Positions 43,620-51,573 of a DNA stretch of 64,000 nucleotides are shown in pieces; within the stretch, counting starts at the first letter, position 1; each line of letters begins with the position of its first letter. Position numbers and translations under genes: made by a program. The notes below the pieces were generated by a model. The model made no database searches. It was given only the letters and a program-made list of their open reading frames with translations, and had not been told where the DNA came from. Origin of the DNA: UBA12077 sp963665525 (GTDB lineage Bacteria; Bacteroidota; Bacteroidia; Bacteroidales; UBA12077); contig OY762280.1 of the NCBI GenBank assembly GCA_963665525.1, positions 1,674,001 to 1,738,000 of the forward strand, read 5' to 3'.

Positions 43620-44006
43620 ATGATCTACTATAACTTCAATCAACAACAAAAAATTTTATTTTTAGATTATCAAGGTATTATTACAACCATAGATATTGCT
43701 TATAATTTCGAAAAGATTTTATCTGACACTAATTTACCTCGAATTCTACATATTATACAAAATGAGGTAAATGCTGAATTCATTGGTACCAACATGAATA
43801 TTAATAAAGCACTTTATTACAATGAAAAGTTAATGCAAAAATTTGATTTAATAAAAGTAGCTATTATACAAATAGAACCGGTAAGTACAGCTTACAGCAT
43901 GTTATTTAAAGATCTAAGCCAAAAACAGAACTATTTTATTGAAATATTCTCTACTCAACAAACAGCCATAGAATGGCTTAAAGTGCGAATAAGCGATAAA
44001 GAATAA
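43620..44006 (+). CDS. Small STAS/SpoIIAA-like protein of unknown function
   Basis: The 128-residue protein MIYYNFNQQQKILFLDYQGIITTIDIAYNFEKIL has the alternating strand-helix pattern of a STAS-like/SpoIIAA-like domain (strand, strand with YQGIIT, helix, strand ILHIIQNEVNAEFIGT, helix, strand KVAIIQIEPVSTAYS, helix, strand, helix ending in AIEWLKVR). Such domains are seen in Bacteroidota next to kinases and transporters without known function. I chose the ATG at 43620; the upstream TTG at 43614 adds only two residues. There is no signal peptide. Assignment to STAS is by pattern only. Confidence 0.65.
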   Translation: MIYYNFNQQQKILFLDYQGIITTIDIAYNFEKILSDTNLPRILHIIQNEVNAEFIGTNMNINKALYYNEKLMQKFDLIKVAIIQIEPVSTAYSMLFKDLSQKQNYFIEIFSTQQTAIEWLKVRISDKE

Positions 44007-44125
44007 TCATTTTTTAATTCTTTCAATTTCTTAAAAAAAGAATATGTAAAACCCTAGTTATAAACAAAATGATCTTAAAATTTTGAAAGCAGTAATCATT
44101 TTTTTAATTTGAACTCAAAAAGAAT

Positions 44126-45181
44126 ATGAAACCTTTAGTATTACATAAGATACTTGTATTGCTGTTAATATGCATTCTTTTTAATAGTTGTTACGAAGAT
44201 TATCTTATTATTAATTCTGAATACAAATCAGGTACAGTAAGTGCAGATTCAAGCCAAATTTTCTTTTTTCATTATCTTAAAGCTGGTCAGCCGCCTAAAG
44301 GAATTAGTCGTTTCCCTGATGGAGGCACACAGAAAGTAATTTATCGCAGTGTTAGTTTATATTGTTTAGATATAAAAAAAGACTCTCTTTTTACTATATA
44401 TAATTTTGAAAATGTACCTTTTAGTCCTGATTTAGATCATATTTCAGTGAACAAAAACCTTATTGCATTTAGCATTAGTCCTTTGATGGGATGGAAATGG
44501 ATCGAAAATCATTCAAATGACAGTTCCTTTAATAAAGTTTATAATCAATATAACGGATTTTTTGTTTATAATAAAAATTCTGACCAACTAAAGCATTTTT
44601 CAACAGATGGCTATTATCCGATTTTATCGTTTGATGAGCAACAAATCATCTATTTAAAACGAGATACTGCACATCTTGAAATTTGGCATTTATCGATACC
44701 TGAAAATGAAAATCGAGTTGTAAAAAAGGTAGATGATGATACTCCATTTATTTTAATGCAATGGAAAGATTCTGAGAATGTATATTATAAATCAGATAAT
44801 ACTGTTTATGAGTTAAATATAAACAACAGAAACCCAATCATATCAAATGCTACTATTGATTTTTATACCAATCAGGTTTCTGCTAATGATATCAAAAAAT
44901 TAACTTCTAACAGAACCTATCAGGATTGGGGATTTGATGTAAGAAAGCATTGGCTAAAATCACAAAATGAATATATCAATGATATCATATTATTAAATGG
45001 TAACTTAGAATATCGTAAAGCCATAATAGAAGAAATGGCTCCTGAATTCAACGATATAATCATAAATGATATTCTTCAGCAAATGAATAAACATGAAAAA
45101 GAATTGGAGGGATATCAACAACAGCAGTATAATTTTTTTTCAGAGGATACTAAAAATATTCTCAAGAAATACCTAGAATAG
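44126..45181 (+). CDS. Lipoprotein of unknown function, beta-propeller-like
   Basis: The 351-residue protein has a lipoprotein signal (LVLLLICILFNSCYED, Cys near residue 22), so it should be anchored to a membrane. The body contains several strand-rich units with TolB/WD40-like wording (DSSQIFFFHYLKAG, YPILSFDEQQIIYLKRDTAHLEIWHLSI, ENVYYKSDNTVYELNIN), followed by a helical C-terminus. I do not recognise the family. The YdeI-like gene follows after 5 bases, suggesting co-transcription. Confidence 0.7.
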   Translation: MKPLVLHKILVLLLICILFNSCYEDYLIINSEYKSGTVSADSSQIFFFHYLKAGQPPKGISRFPDGGTQKVIYRSVSLYCLDIKKDSLFTIYNFENVPFSPDLDHISVNKNLIAFSISPLMGWKWIENHSNDSSFNKVYNQYNGFFVYNKNSDQLKHFSTDGYYPILSFDEQQIIYLKRDTAHLEIWHLSIPENENRVVKKVDDDTPFILMQWKDSENVYYKSDNTVYELNINNRNPIISNATIDFYTNQVSANDIKKLTSNRTYQDWGFDVRKHWLKSQNEYINDIILLNGNLEYRKAIIEEMAPEFNDIIINDILQQMNKHEKELEGYQQQQYNFFSEDTKNILKKYLE

Positions 45182-45186
45182 ATTTC

Positions 45187-45753
45187 ATGGAAACTCTTTT
45201 TTGTAGAAATAGATTAGAATGGCGTAATTGGCTGGAAAAGAATCATTCTGACTTTAATGAGATTTGGTTAATCTATTACAAGAAGAATACAAAGAAAGAA
45301 ACCATATCGTATAACGATGCTGTTGAAGAAGCGCTATGTTTTGGATGGATAGATAGTTTGGTTAAAAGCATTGACAATGAAACCTACATGCAAAAATACA
45401 CTCCCCGAAAACCCCAAAGTGTATGGTCGTTAATCAATACTAAACGGGTTGAAAAAATGATTCAACAAAATAAAATGACTAAAGTTGGTTTAGAAATGGT
45501 TGAAATTGCTAAAAACAATGGACAGTGGGATAAAGCATACTCATCAAAAACAAGATTTGATATACGGAAAGAACTAATATTGGCTTTAAAGCTAGAACCA
45601 ACAGCATTTAAAAACTTTTTCAATTTTCCTCCATCGAGTCAAAACAATTATGTTGGATGGATTTTATCGGCAAAAAAAGAAGATACAAAAAAAAGAAGAA
45701 TTGATTTTGTAGTTGAACGAAGCAAGAAGAATTTAAAGCCCGGAATGATGTAA
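45187..45753 (+). CDS. YdeI/OmpD-associated family protein
   Basis: The 188-residue protein shows the family pattern: RNRLEWRNWLEKNHSDFNEIWLIYYKKNTKKETISYNDAVEEALCFGWIDSLVK at residues 7-60, then TPRKPQSVWSLINTKRVEKMI, and a C-terminal YVGWILSAKKEDTKKRRIDFVVER. Relatives include bacteriocin-protection proteins (YdeI), but the biochemical action is unclear. No signal peptide is seen. Its stop codon is directly next to the stop codon of the convergent antiporter gene, with no bases between. Confidence 0.88.
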   Translation: METLFCRNRLEWRNWLEKNHSDFNEIWLIYYKKNTKKETISYNDAVEEALCFGWIDSLVKSIDNETYMQKYTPRKPQSVWSLINTKRVEKMIQQNKMTKVGLEMVEIAKNNGQWDKAYSSKTRFDIRKELILALKLEPTAFKNFFNFPPSSQNNYVGWILSAKKEDTKKRRIDFVVERSKKNLKPGMM

Positions 45754-47679
45754 TTATTCTTCAAACTGTAAACTTAAATCTTCTAAACTATTCACTGAGC
45801 CAACCACTGTAACGATATCGCCTCTTCGTAAACGCGTATAACCATGCGATATAAGCATCTGGCCTTTTCTTTTTACTGATAAGATTAATACATCAGGTGG
45901 TAATCTTAAGTTACGTAAGGCAATACCATGTAAATTTCGATCACTCACTTTTATATCCACTAAAGCCTTTTTATCTTCTTCTCCTAATATTAAGGATGCA
46001 GTAATCGGTGAACGAACAAACTGTTCTATTAATTTGCTAATAGCTGTTGCAGGATCTACTACCAGTGCTCCTAGTTCATGAAACTTATCCGCAAAAATAG
46101 AATCGAAAAGTCGCACTACTACAATTTTATTCTCAAAATAATTAAATAATAATCTGCAAACCTTATAGTTCTCCCCATCAGATAACATTAAGATGATGGT
46201 ACTAAACGCATTTACCTCAATATTATGTAAACAATTAACATTTAAGCTTTCGAGAAAATGTATTCTTAGACCTTTAATGTAAGGGATGTTTTTTCTTTTT
46301 TCAACAGAAGCAATTTCAACAATGTAATTTTCTTTTTGTAAATCTCGAGCCAAATTTATTGACTGGTGCTCTAAGCCAAATATAAGGGCACTCCTGTTAT
46401 TGGTATCAGATAAATTTTTTGGTAAATGACTTTCTCCTGCCATTTTAATAGCCCACTTAAATAAAGGCGGACCTATAATCTGATTTAAAACAATAACTGC
46501 AATGATTATCGTTGAAAATTCTGTTCCCCAACTTGGAAAACTATGTGAAATTTCATAAATCAATGCAAAACCAACTCCAGCCTGCGTAATAAATGGCATC
46601 CACCCCACTCGCCCATATAATTTAGGATTTCTGGCTAGTGTATTACCAATAACTGATGATAAAACAAGAGCCATCATGTAAATACCAAAAATAATAAAGG
46701 CAATTAACCAAATATCTAATAAAATATCAATTGATAAAGTAGCTCCAGCTAAGGTGAAAAAAGCAGCATATACAGCAGGTCCCGATTCTTTTATCACCAA
46801 GGTTAATTCATCACGATATTTAGAGTAATTTGTAACTAAGAAACTAGCAATAATACATACTAACAGAGGCTCTATAATAAATTCTAATCCAAAATATTCT
46901 AAACTAATTTGCTCAATAAAACCTGACAGTTTATATACACTAAAACCTACAACAAGTAAAAAAACGGCTCTAAGAAAATTTGATATTTTTATGGATAATA
47001 ATAACTTCAAAAATTTTGAAAGAATATATCCTAATAAAAATGTAATAATGAATTCCAATAATATTGCCAAAAGGAAAATAATATTAATACTTGTATCATG
47101 AATTAAATTATTTGCAAGAGTTAAACAAACAGTAAATAAAATTATCACTAAAACATCCAGTAAAACGGTAACACTAATTGCCATTTTTGTAAATCTGCCT
47201 TTAGCACGCATTTCATTAATTACGGCTACAACAGAAGATGGCGATTTTGCAACAAAAATACTACCTGATAGTATAGCCACTGCAATTTTACTCGTTTTGT
47301 TCATCTGCGACAAAAAAGGAATAAACTCTAAGAAATAAACAGAAACTGAAATCACTGTAAAAGTGATAATAAGCTGACTAAATGTATTCCATAAAATACT
47401 TTTAAAACTATTCCTTATTTCTTTTAAGTATAATTCAGAACCTGCTACTATTGCAATAAAAGATAAAGCAGTATAATTAATAAAATCTAATTTAGGAACT
47501 GAATCATACTGAACTAATTGTAATCCATATGGACCAATAAGAATACCTGATAGCAAAAAACCTGTTATTAATGGTAATTTTATTCTCTGAAAAAACTTGG
47601 CAACCTGATTACTAGCAATAACTACCCAAACAAAAGCAAAAACAACAATTAATATTTGAGTAATTTGACTCATAGGCAA
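45754..47679 (-). CDS. Kef-type cation:proton antiporter with TrkA-N and TrkA-C domains
   Basis: The 641-residue protein has about 12 membrane helices (residues about 8-415), typical of CPA2 exchangers, including GSIFVAKSPSSVVAVINEM, a cation-site region, and QAGVGFALIYEI. Then come a TrkA-N (RCK) domain (about 425-550, IFGLEHQSINLARDL) and a TrkA-C domain (about 560-638, VSDRNLHGIALRNLRLPPDVLILSV ... GDIVTVVGS). The Rossmann GxGxxG of the RCK part reads GLEHQS, so classical NAD binding may be lost. It would exchange K+ or Na+ for protons under cytoplasmic ligand control. It follows the phytase gene but is separated from it by a terminator. Confidence 0.88.
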   Translation of the reverse strand: MPMSQITQILIVVFAFVWVVIASNQVAKFFQRIKLPLITGFLLSGILIGPYGLQLVQYDSVPKLDFINYTALSFIAIVAGSELYLKEIRNSFKSILWNTFSQLIITFTVISVSVYFLEFIPFLSQMNKTSKIAVAILSGSIFVAKSPSSVVAVINEMRAKGRFTKMAISVTVLLDVLVIILFTVCLTLANNLIHDTSINIIFLLAILLEFIITFLLGYILSKFLKLLLSIKISNFLRAVFLLVVGFSVYKLSGFIEQISLEYFGLEFIIEPLLVCIIASFLVTNYSKYRDELTLVIKESGPAVYAAFFTLAGATLSIDILLDIWLIAFIIFGIYMMALVLSSVIGNTLARNPKLYGRVGWMPFITQAGVGFALIYEISHSFPSWGTEFSTIIIAVIVLNQIIGPPLFKWAIKMAGESHLPKNLSDTNNRSALIFGLEHQSINLARDLQKENYIVEIASVEKRKNIPYIKGLRIHFLESLNVNCLHNIEVNAFSTIILMLSDGENYKVCRLLFNYFENKIVVVRLFDSIFADKFHELGALVVDPATAISKLIEQFVRSPITASLILGEEDKKALVDIKVSDRNLHGIALRNLRLPPDVLILSVKRKGQMLISHGYTRLRRGDIVTVVGSVNSLEDLSLQFEE

Positions 47680-47702
47680 GTATTAATTGTAATCAAAATA
47701 TG

Positions 47703-47737
47703 AAAAAAAAAGATTTAAACCAAATAGGTTTAAATCT
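47703..47737 (-). terminator. Rho-independent terminator of the phytase gene
   Basis: A perfect 11-bp stem (47711-47721 with 47727-47737, AGATTTAAACC/GGTTTAAATCT), 5-base loop, followed by eight T on the minus strand, 27 bases after the phytase stop. Confidence 0.9.
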
Positions 47738-47763
47738 ATATATTACAAAATACGATAATCTCC

Positions 47764-48915
47764 TTATTCTTTATTTTGCATTAAGTTTTCGATCTTTTCC
47801 CACGAAATGTATTTAAAATTTTGACTTTGAATGGTATCATGTTTAAAGTTATAACCGTCTTGTACCACTAACATTCCTTTGGGGAATTTATCATTTAAAG
47901 GAAAATTTACCACTTCTAGTCCATCGGTTTCAATAACTCCATCAATTGGTCCATCATCTATAACAAAACTAAATAAATACCTGTCCGGATTTCCAATTTC
48001 AAATACGGGGTAAGAAAAGTTACCCTGACTTGAAGCTATTAAATAGGTTTTATTTTCTGTTTTATAAAGTGCCAGACCTTCAATATCTGAAGAAACAAAT
48101 GATCGATCGGTCGGGTTACTTCCCTTTAACCAGTTGGTTTCAAATTCATATTCCGGTTCTGCTTTCACTTTAAGTATTCCTTCTTCCTCAACTCCAATAT
48201 ATAAAATTCCATCTTGATCATCAGCTACCATTCCTTCTGGTCTGCTACTTACTTTAAAAGAACGAACCAAATTTGCCTCGATCATATTATCATAACCAGT
48301 AATTTCCCACTGTTCTACATCTGCTCCTTCTCCATTAACAAAAACATAATATTTATCTGTTATTGCGCTTTTATACATACAAATCCCATAAACTAAATCT
48401 ACATTTGATTTAATGTTTAAGATGGTATCTGAAAGTTTTTGTGTTTTCTTATTTAAGTAAAACAACGATATTGAATTTAATGTACAATTACTGGCCGCTA
48501 CTAAAACTACATCTTGATCATTATATTTGAAATGATCTCTTAAATCAATATTGTTCATACAACCAACAGGTAGATATTGTAATTCATCACCCATCAGGTT
48601 ATAAACATGTAATCCTCCTTTTTTATTGGTACCTAAAACCAAACTTTTTTCCGGATCTTTTATATTAACCCAAATTGCAGGGTCATCAGCAGCATCAATT
48701 CCTGGAAGACTTGCTACAACATCCGTTTCTATATCGGCTGTAATACTATTCGTAAATATTTTTTGTTTTTCAATTGTATTACCCAAATAAACAGAGAATC
48801 CACTTGAATCTAATGATTCCCAGTATTTTTCAATAGATTGCCTTTTTCCTGGATCTTTACATGCAATAATTAAAAATAAAAAAAGACTGTTAACGAGTAT
48901 GTAAGAAAACTTCAT
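47764..48915 (-). CDS. Beta-propeller phytase, lipoprotein
   Basis: The 383-residue protein starts with a lipoprotein signal (MKFSYILVNSLFLFLIIACKD, Cys 19). The body has the beta-propeller phytase wording: GIDAADDPAIWVNIKDPEKSLVLGTNKKGGLHVYNLMGDEL, NNIDLRDHF, EGMVADDQDGILYIGVEEEGIL, SDIEGLALYKTENKTYLIASSQG and a final TDGLEVVNFPLNDKFPKGMLVVQDG. The acidic residues that bind calcium are present in DDPAIW, EEEGI and SDIEGL. The enzyme releases phosphate from inositol hexaphosphate outside the inner membrane. Length matches the family. It is a single-gene unit. Confidence 0.92.
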   Translation of the reverse strand: MKFSYILVNSLFLFLIIACKDPGKRQSIEKYWESLDSSGFSVYLGNTIEKQKIFTNSITADIETDVVASLPGIDAADDPAIWVNIKDPEKSLVLGTNKKGGLHVYNLMGDELQYLPVGCMNNIDLRDHFKYNDQDVVLVAASNCTLNSISLFYLNKKTQKLSDTILNIKSNVDLVYGICMYKSAITDKYYVFVNGEGADVEQWEITGYDNMIEANLVRSFKVSSRPEGMVADDQDGILYIGVEEEGILKVKAEPEYEFETNWLKGSNPTDRSFVSSDIEGLALYKTENKTYLIASSQGNFSYPVFEIGNPDRYLFSFVIDDGPIDGVIETDGLEVVNFPLNDKFPKGMLVVQDGYNFKHDTIQSQNFKYISWEKIENLMQNKE

Positions 48916-48986
48916 GTTAAATAGTTTAATTTTAGAGAAAGCTAAAATTAAAAAAAAATATCAATACTTAAAGCATTTAAATTAAA

Positions 48987-49016
48987 GAGAGGATGCATTT
49001 ATAATAACATCCTCTC
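48987..49016 (-). terminator. Terminator of the perR-bfr-prx operon
   Basis: A perfect 9-bp stem (48987-48995 with 49008-49016, GAGAGGATG/CATCCTCTC) with a 12-base loop, followed by TTTAATTT on the minus strand, 22 bases after the peroxiredoxin stop. Confidence 0.8.
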
Positions 49017-49037
49017 ATTTTTATTAAATCTCTACAT

Positions 49038-49754
49038 TTACTTTTTAAGTATTTTCTTCAATACTTCGTCTTTATCAAGCTTCTTAGTACAGAAGAACCA
49101 GTCTTTACAATCAATATCACCGTCTTCCATACGCTCTTTTGCTGTTCCACATGAACCAGCCGGACCAATAATCACATCATCACCCGGACGCCAATCGGCT
49201 GGTGTTGCAATACCAAATTCATCGGCTGTTTGTAAAGCAATTAATACACGGTATAACTCATCGAAGTTTCTACCTAAACTTAAAGGATAATAAATAATTG
49301 TTCTGATAATTCCTTTAGGATCGATAAAGAATACTGCACGAACTGCTTTGGTGCTATCTTCATTAGGTTGAATCATACCATATTTTTTGGCAACATCCAT
49401 TTTAATATCTTCAATTAAAGGGAAAGTTACCTCGATATCTTTCATACCTTTGTACTCAATTTTTTCCTTAATTGTACGTAACCATGCAATATGACTATAT
49501 AAACCATCGATTGACAATCCAATCAATTCGCAATTTGCTTCGTTAAACTTATCTTCTAAATGAGCAAAGGTCATAAACTCTGATGTACATACAGGAGTAA
49601 AATCAGCTGGATGACTGAATAAAATACTCCATTTTCCATTGTAATCTTTGGGGAAATTAATTTCGCCTTGAGTTGTTACTGCTGTAAATTCTGGTGCAGG
49701 ATCGCCAATGCGTGGCATTGAAATAACTTCTTGTTGTTCAACTTTTTCTTCCAT
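49038..49754 (-). CDS. 1-Cys peroxiredoxin (Prx6/AhpC-TSA family)
   Basis: The 238-residue protein has the Prx motif FSHPADFTPVCTSEF with peroxidatic Cys 56, then the Prx6-type partner residues ELIGLSIDGLYSHIAWL and RAVFFIDPKGIIRTIIYYPLSLGRNFDEL. The C-terminal extension GPAGSCGTAKERMEDGDIDCKDWFFCTKKL with extra Cys residues is typical of longer 1-Cys/Prx6-like enzymes of anaerobes and archaea. It reduces hydrogen peroxide and organic peroxides. It is the last gene of the operon headed by perR, 35 bases after the bacterioferritin gene, so it is probably induced by peroxide. Confidence 0.95.
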   Translation of the reverse strand: MEEKVEQQEVISMPRIGDPAPEFTAVTTQGEINFPKDYNGKWSILFSHPADFTPVCTSEFMTFAHLEDKFNEANCELIGLSIDGLYSHIAWLRTIKEKIEYKGMKDIEVTFPLIEDIKMDVAKKYGMIQPNEDSTKAVRAVFFIDPKGIIRTIIYYPLSLGRNFDELYRVLIALQTADEFGIATPADWRPGDDVIIGPAGSCGTAKERMEDGDIDCKDWFFCTKKLDKDEVLKKILKK

Positions 49755-49789
49755 TTTAAATTTATTTTAAGATTAATGATTAATTTATT

Positions 49790-50287
49790 TTATTCTGTGG
49801 GCGTACCACTTGATATGTTTTTACTTCGTTCGATGGACTGAAGAGCCAGATAGTTATCTCCAAATTTGGCAAGATTCTCTAACTCATCATCGTATTGATT
49901 AAAATGGCGTTCTTCATCTTCAACCAATGATTCAAATAATTTCTTAGAAACAGAATCATTATTTTGAGAACATTCATTTGCCCAACGATTATAATCGTTG
50001 GCACTTGATTCTTCCATTTGAGTTGCTAATTCTAACATAGCTTTTACATCATGTATTTTTTTAACTTCTTCTGAAGCAACCATCTCAACTTCTCCTTTTA
50101 GAAATAATACACGCTCGGCCAACATTTCTATATGCAACATTTCATCAATAGCTGTACGTTTAAACAACCCTGCTAAAAGATCATAGCCCTGATCGTCGCA
50201 ATGGAAATGAAAATACATATACTGATGAACAGCCGATAATTCATCTGCAATGGCTTTGTTTAATAATTCAATACTTTTTTCTTTCAT
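49790..50287 (-). CDS. Bacterioferritin-like iron storage protein
   Basis: The 165-residue four-helix protein has the di-iron ligands of bacterioferritin: Glu 16 in IADELSAVHQY, Glu 49 and His 52 in IDEMLHIEML, Glu in TQMEESSANDY and the EExxH of EDEERHFNQ. Met 50 corresponds to the haem-ligand Met 52 of E. coli Bfr. The protein would oxidise and store iron, lowering Fenton chemistry. It lies between perR and the peroxiredoxin with short gaps (12 and 35 bases), so it shares their transcript. Confidence 0.9.
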   Translation of the reverse strand: MKEKSIELLNKAIADELSAVHQYMYFHFHCDDQGYDLLAGLFKRTAIDEMLHIEMLAERVLFLKGEVEMVASEEVKKIHDVKAMLELATQMEESSANDYNRWANECSQNNDSVSKKLFESLVEDEERHFNQYDDELENLAKFGDNYLALQSIERSKNISSGTPTE

Positions 50288-50299
50288 TGTAATTAGGTT

Positions 50300-50719
50300 T
50301 TATTTGTTTTTAAATGTTCCTACTATTTGTAGTTTAATATCTTCTATATTAAAATTTTCAATTTTCTTTGCCTCAAAATAATCTTTAAGTAATTGATTTA
50401 ACTCGCTGTCGTAATAATCTTCTATCCTATTTGTTTCTGCACAATATAAATGATGGTGATTTTCTAAAACCGCATCGTATCTCATAAAGTCCTTATCTGT
50501 TTTTACTTTATGAATTATTCCCTTATCAACATATGTTTCTAAAGTTTTATAAATAGTGCCCATTGCAATATTTGGATGGTTTTTCTTGATATATTCAATA
50601 ATATTATCGGCTGTTGGATGATTCCCTAACTCAATTAATGCTTCTAAAACCGCAATTCTTTGAGGGGTTACCTTCAAATCATTCTGATGGATAATATTTT
50701 GGATTTTTTGGATTTTCAT
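50300..50719 (-). CDS. perR: Fur-family peroxide/iron regulator, PerR-like
   Basis: The frame from the ATG at 50719 gives 139 residues (upstream ATGs extend the frame to 50782 but run through the operator). It has the Fur winged helix (LKVTPQRIAVLEALIELGNHPTADNIIEYIKKNHPNIAMGTIYKTLETYVDKGII) and the metal-binding region HHHLYCAET. The usual pair of CxxC zinc sites is missing: only one Cys is seen in the C-terminal part, as in some Bacteroidota PerR proteins without structural zinc. A 17-base perfect palindrome lies 16 bases upstream of the start, so it is autoregulated with the downstream bfr and prx genes. Confidence 0.9.
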   Translation of the reverse strand: MKIQKIQNIIHQNDLKVTPQRIAVLEALIELGNHPTADNIIEYIKKNHPNIAMGTIYKTLETYVDKGIIHKVKTDKDFMRYDAVLENHHHLYCAETNRIEDYYDSELNQLLKDYFEAKKIENFNIEDIKLQIVGTFKNK

Positions 50720-50725
50720 AATTAC

Positions 50726-50751
50726 AATTCTTAAATAAGAATTATTCTTAT
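50726..50751 (-). promoter_or_regulatory. PerR/Fur-type operator upstream of perR
   Basis: ATAAGAAT-T-ATTCTTAT at 50735-50751 is a perfect 8-1-8 palindrome with the spacing and AT-rich composition of a PerR box. It overlaps a second inverted repeat, AATTCTTA-AA-TAAGAATT (50726-50743), so two dimers could bind side by side. It sits just before the chosen perR start codon. Confidence 0.75.
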
Positions 50752-50868
50752 GTAGTAACATATAAGTTATGAAATTGTTCATAAAAATTCAATTCAAATT
50801 GTATTTATTTCTAAATCAGTTTTTTATTTGAAGATTTATTTTTAAAATTGTTTTCGGAAAAACTTTAA

Positions 50869-51573
50869 ATGATGAAAAAAATTACCAATTTGATTTTAGG
50901 CATAGTTTTTACAGCTATTATTTATTTTACCGCCGTATTAATATCGCACTCATTCTCATTAAATAATGATTTTATCCCAGATTCATTGATCACACATAGT
51001 ATCATGCTATTCTTGTCTATAATTGGGATTATACTTTTTGGAAAAAAATCCTTACTAAATTTTCAATTTCATAAGGTAAAATTTAAGTTCTATCTCTATG
51101 GTTTTCTAATTACAATTGCAGGAGTTATTATTTCCAATATACTCGCTACGATTATCTTAAGCGCATCTGGTATTGGTATAGATCCAACTGGCAAAGGTCA
51201 TGCAGGTGTTGCCGGAATGAACTCTTTGCAATTTTTCCTATTTATTTTTATTTATGCAAGTATATGCGAAGAATTTCTTTTCAGGGGATTTGCTCAAAAC
51301 TTTTTTCAACCTTTAAAGACTATAAGACTGCATATAAGCAAAGATGTCAATATTTCTTTACCGGTAATATTATCAGGAATACTTTTTGGACTAGCTCATT
51401 TAATCTTGTTAAATACAGAAACTAGTGGCCCAATGATTTTTAGAATTGTATTGATGACCACATTTATTGGAATTATTGCCGGATATTTTCAGGAAAAACA
51501 CAAGAATATTTTACCCGCAATTATTATTCACATGACTGCCAATTTACCGGGATTAATTATGAGTTTGTTTTAA
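50869..51573 (+). CDS. CPBP family intramembrane glutamic endopeptidase
   Basis: The 234-residue protein has about seven hydrophobic helices and the CPBP (CAAX protease/Abi) motif: EEFLFRGF with Glu 134, Glu 135 and Arg 139, then FGLAHLILL with a His and, in the last helix, IIIHMTANLPGL with a second His. These are the catalytic residues of Rce1-like proteases. The substrate is unknown. Its 3' end overlaps the convergent ABC-F gene by 4 bases, and it is divergent from perR. Confidence 0.88.
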   Translation: MMKKITNLILGIVFTAIIYFTAVLISHSFSLNNDFIPDSLITHSIMLFLSIIGIILFGKKSLLNFQFHKVKFKFYLYGFLITIAGVIISNILATIILSASGIGIDPTGKGHAGVAGMNSLQFFLFIFIYASICEEFLFRGFAQNFFQPLKTIRLHISKDVNISLPVILSGILFGLAHLILLNTETSGPMIFRIVLMTTFIGIIAGYFQEKHKNILPAIIIHMTANLPGLIMSLF

